Source: Rhodospirillales bacterium (GTDB taxonomy: Bacteria; Pseudomonadota; Alphaproteobacteria; Reyranellales; Reyranellaceae). Taken from it: 64,000 bases of DNA. The DNA lies in contig CP064988.1 of NCBI GenBank assembly GCA_016699855.1, positions 1,323,501-1,387,500 of the forward strand, given 5' to 3'. Both the position numbers and the translations under genes were made by a program. The notes under the pieces are model-generated. The model made no database searches. It saw nothing but the letters and a program-made list of their open reading frames with translations, and was not told the origin of the DNA. Positions within the stretch are counted from its first letter, which is position 1, and each line of letters opens with the position of its first letter. Below, in pieces: positions 63,111 to 64,000 of the stretch.

Positions 63111-63229
63111 AGGCCTGGCGGCGACCTACTCTCCCGCGACTTGAGCCGCAGTACCATGGGCGCTGAGGGTTTTCACGGCCGAGTTCGGGATGGGATCAGG
63201 TGTGCACCCCTCGCCACAGCCACCAGGCC
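63111..63229 (-). rRNA. rrf: 5S ribosomal RNA
   Basis: About 119 bases, minus strand: begins GGCCTGGTGGCTGTGGCGAG, contains CACCTGATCCCATCCCGAAC and CGCCCATGGTACTGCGGC, and ends with GTCGCCGCCAGGCCT. Ends GGCCTGG and CCAGGCC pair to form helix I. Confidence 0.95.
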
Positions 63230-63324
63230 GTCGAAGAGCGCGGCCGGGGACGTGTCGACGTGTGTCGTGTCGGGCAGGGAAGCGCCCGCGCGGCGGGGGC
63301 TCGCCGTCGCACGGGACGCGGAAG

Positions 63325-64000
<676 letters not shown>

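Overview
The window is GC-rich DNA from an alphaproteobacterium, most likely of the Rhizobiales (Hyphomicrobiales) type. The evidence is the 23S-5S-tRNA-fMet order at the right end, the alphaproteobacterial trb/RepA/ParB/DUF736 mobile-element backbone and the catabolic gene set. No single gene fixes the genus.

Left part (1-20.7 kb), catabolic region. Near the left edge is a 3' fragment of a tRNA-Arg(CCG) gene (329-373), the usual scar of a tRNA-targeting element, followed by a broken EamA transporter gene. A very tightly packed minus-strand array, probably one operon, then reads phnG-H-I-J-K-L-M, a DUF1045-PhnN fusion, a GNAT acetyltransferase, an aminotransferase, a homodimeric-type 2-oxoacid dehydrogenase E1 and prpD-prpC-prpB. 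It couples carbon-phosphorus lyase to the methylcitrate cycle. On the plus strand are phnF (GntR/HutC repressor), an alanine dehydrogenase, a Na/Pi-type transporter and a Bug/TctC binding protein. A shared motif, ACGTATAGAYGT, occurs in front of phnG/phnF, the alanine dehydrogenase and the TctC gene and is a probable PhnF regulon box.

Middle part (21-54.5 kb), integrative and conjugative backbone. A LysR gene and DUF2274 precede a trb mating-pore operon (trbB-C-D-E-J-L-F-G-I), a CopG protein, the TraG coupling protein, a DUF3363 relaxase with a recognisable RP4-like oriT upstream, a lytic transglycosylase, a TraF peptidase, DUF2840, RepA with three iterons, small DNA-binding proteins, DUF736, a flavin reductase, RadC, DUF2493, a Toprim primase-like protein, a strawberry-notch helicase/methylase and ParB. 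trbE and trbF are frameshifted, so as written the element could not build a mating pore. No parA gene is seen beside repA. Two families of structured leaders recur before backbone genes.

Right part (54.8-61 kb), defence cargo. A GHKL ATPase and a STAS/winged-helix protein stand directly upstream of a complete type II CBASS operon: patatin phospholipase CapV, DncV-like CD-NTase, Cap2 (E1-E2) and Cap3 (JAMM).

Right end (61-64 kb). A large serine recombinase reads into the 3' half of the host tRNA-fMet gene, which lies after 5S and 23S rRNA (all minus strand). This is the chromosomal attachment site, so the element ends here. Its other end was not found in the window, and it remains open whether the phosphonate region is cargo of this element, of the tRNA-Arg island, or core chromosome.
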